Of a DNA stretch of 5,354 nucleotides, positions 5,180 through 5,354 are shown in pieces (the stretch's first letter is position 1; every line of letters starts with the position of its first letter). The notes under the pieces are model-generated. The model was not told the DNA's origin and made no database searches. It saw nothing but the letters and a program-made list of their open reading frames with translations. The stretch is from the NCBI GenBank assembly GCA_020860025.1, contig JAJBVC010000127.1:1-5354 (forward strand). The letters run 5' to 3'. The position numbers were made by a program, and so were the translations under genes. The DNA comes from Clostridiales bacterium. GTDB lineage: Bacteria; Bacillota; Clostridia; Oscillospirales; Acutalibacteraceae.

Positions 5180-5354
5180 TTAATTTAAATTTAATCCTTT
5201 TCTTGCTATTTTTATTGCATCAATAATTATTTTGAAATTCTTATCACTATATAATTCTTTATCAATTATATCTTCCAGTAGTATTTCGTCTCCTAAAACC
5301 ATACTTTTAGCGAATTGCCATAATTGATGAGAATTGACACTAATACCTTTTATA
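5180..5354 (-). CDS. C-terminal fragment of an unrecognised AT-rich gene (runs off the right edge)
   Basis: An open frame enters from the right edge (first full codon at 5353-5351) and gives 57 residues before TAA at 5182-5180. It begins IKGISVNSHQLWQFAKSM, continues VLGDEILLEDIIDKELYSDK and ends ARKGLNLN. A good hairpin terminator follows the stop at once, which supports this as a true gene end. I do not recognise the family. The segment looks alpha-helical with no membrane stretch. By hand count its DNA is about 24% GC, well below the cytosine methyltransferase gene, so it may have a different origin, such as cargo of the element. Confidence 0.6.
   Translation of the reverse strand, partial: IKGISVNSHQLWQFAKSMVLGDEILLEDIIDKELYSDKNFKIIIDAIKIARKGLNLN

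Overview
The window looks like part of an integrative/conjugative element or a related plasmid from a low-to-moderate GC Firmicute, most likely a gut-type Clostridia. The basis is the gene set: a DUF4314 protein, an orphan cytosine methyltransferase, a YubB/DUF1281-like protein with an LPD28-like tail, a small conserved accessory protein, a D12 adenine methylase and a SpoVG-like start. I know this combination from accessory modules of Tn1549-like elements. Ribosome binding sites are strong GGAGG-type sites, and several starts are GTG or TTG. No integrase, relaxase, conjugation gene, RNA gene, IS or CRISPR array is visible, so the element assignment rests on gene content alone.

Every supported gene is on the minus strand, so transcription runs from right to left. 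At the right edge (5180-5354) is the end of an unrecognised, very AT-rich gene, followed by a hairpin terminator. Next come a DUF4314 protein (4822-5118, TTG start) and a complete C5 cytosine methyltransferase (3517-4785). A BRO-N/DinD-like antirepressor-type gene (2583-3437) follows. It has its own promoter-like sequence upstream (3469-3497) and its own terminator downstream (2518-2545), so it looks like a self-contained cassette. Beyond it lies a tight group: the YubB-like/LPD28-like protein (1410-2468), a conserved 188-residue accessory protein (850-1416, 7-base overlap) and an adenine methylase (164-874). The left edge holds the first 21 codons of a probable SpoVG-like gene (1-63), preceded by a possible 16-codon ORF.

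The genes fit an establishment or protection module of a mobile element. Two methyltransferases with no restriction partner would modify the element's DNA, and small accessory proteins and a BRO-type regulator accompany them. This role is inferred.

The clearest anomaly is in the adenine methylase. Its reading frame starts in the middle of the first conserved block, at the VLF of GWVLF. The 35-45 residues that normally hold the FxGxG cofactor motif are absent, and the DNA that should encode them is the end of the upstream gene. This looks like a deletion junction that left a truncated enzyme overlapping its neighbour. Also notable are a perfect 10-bp inverted repeat inside the BRO gene, two tandem octamer repeats after it, and the low-GC orphan gene at the right edge.
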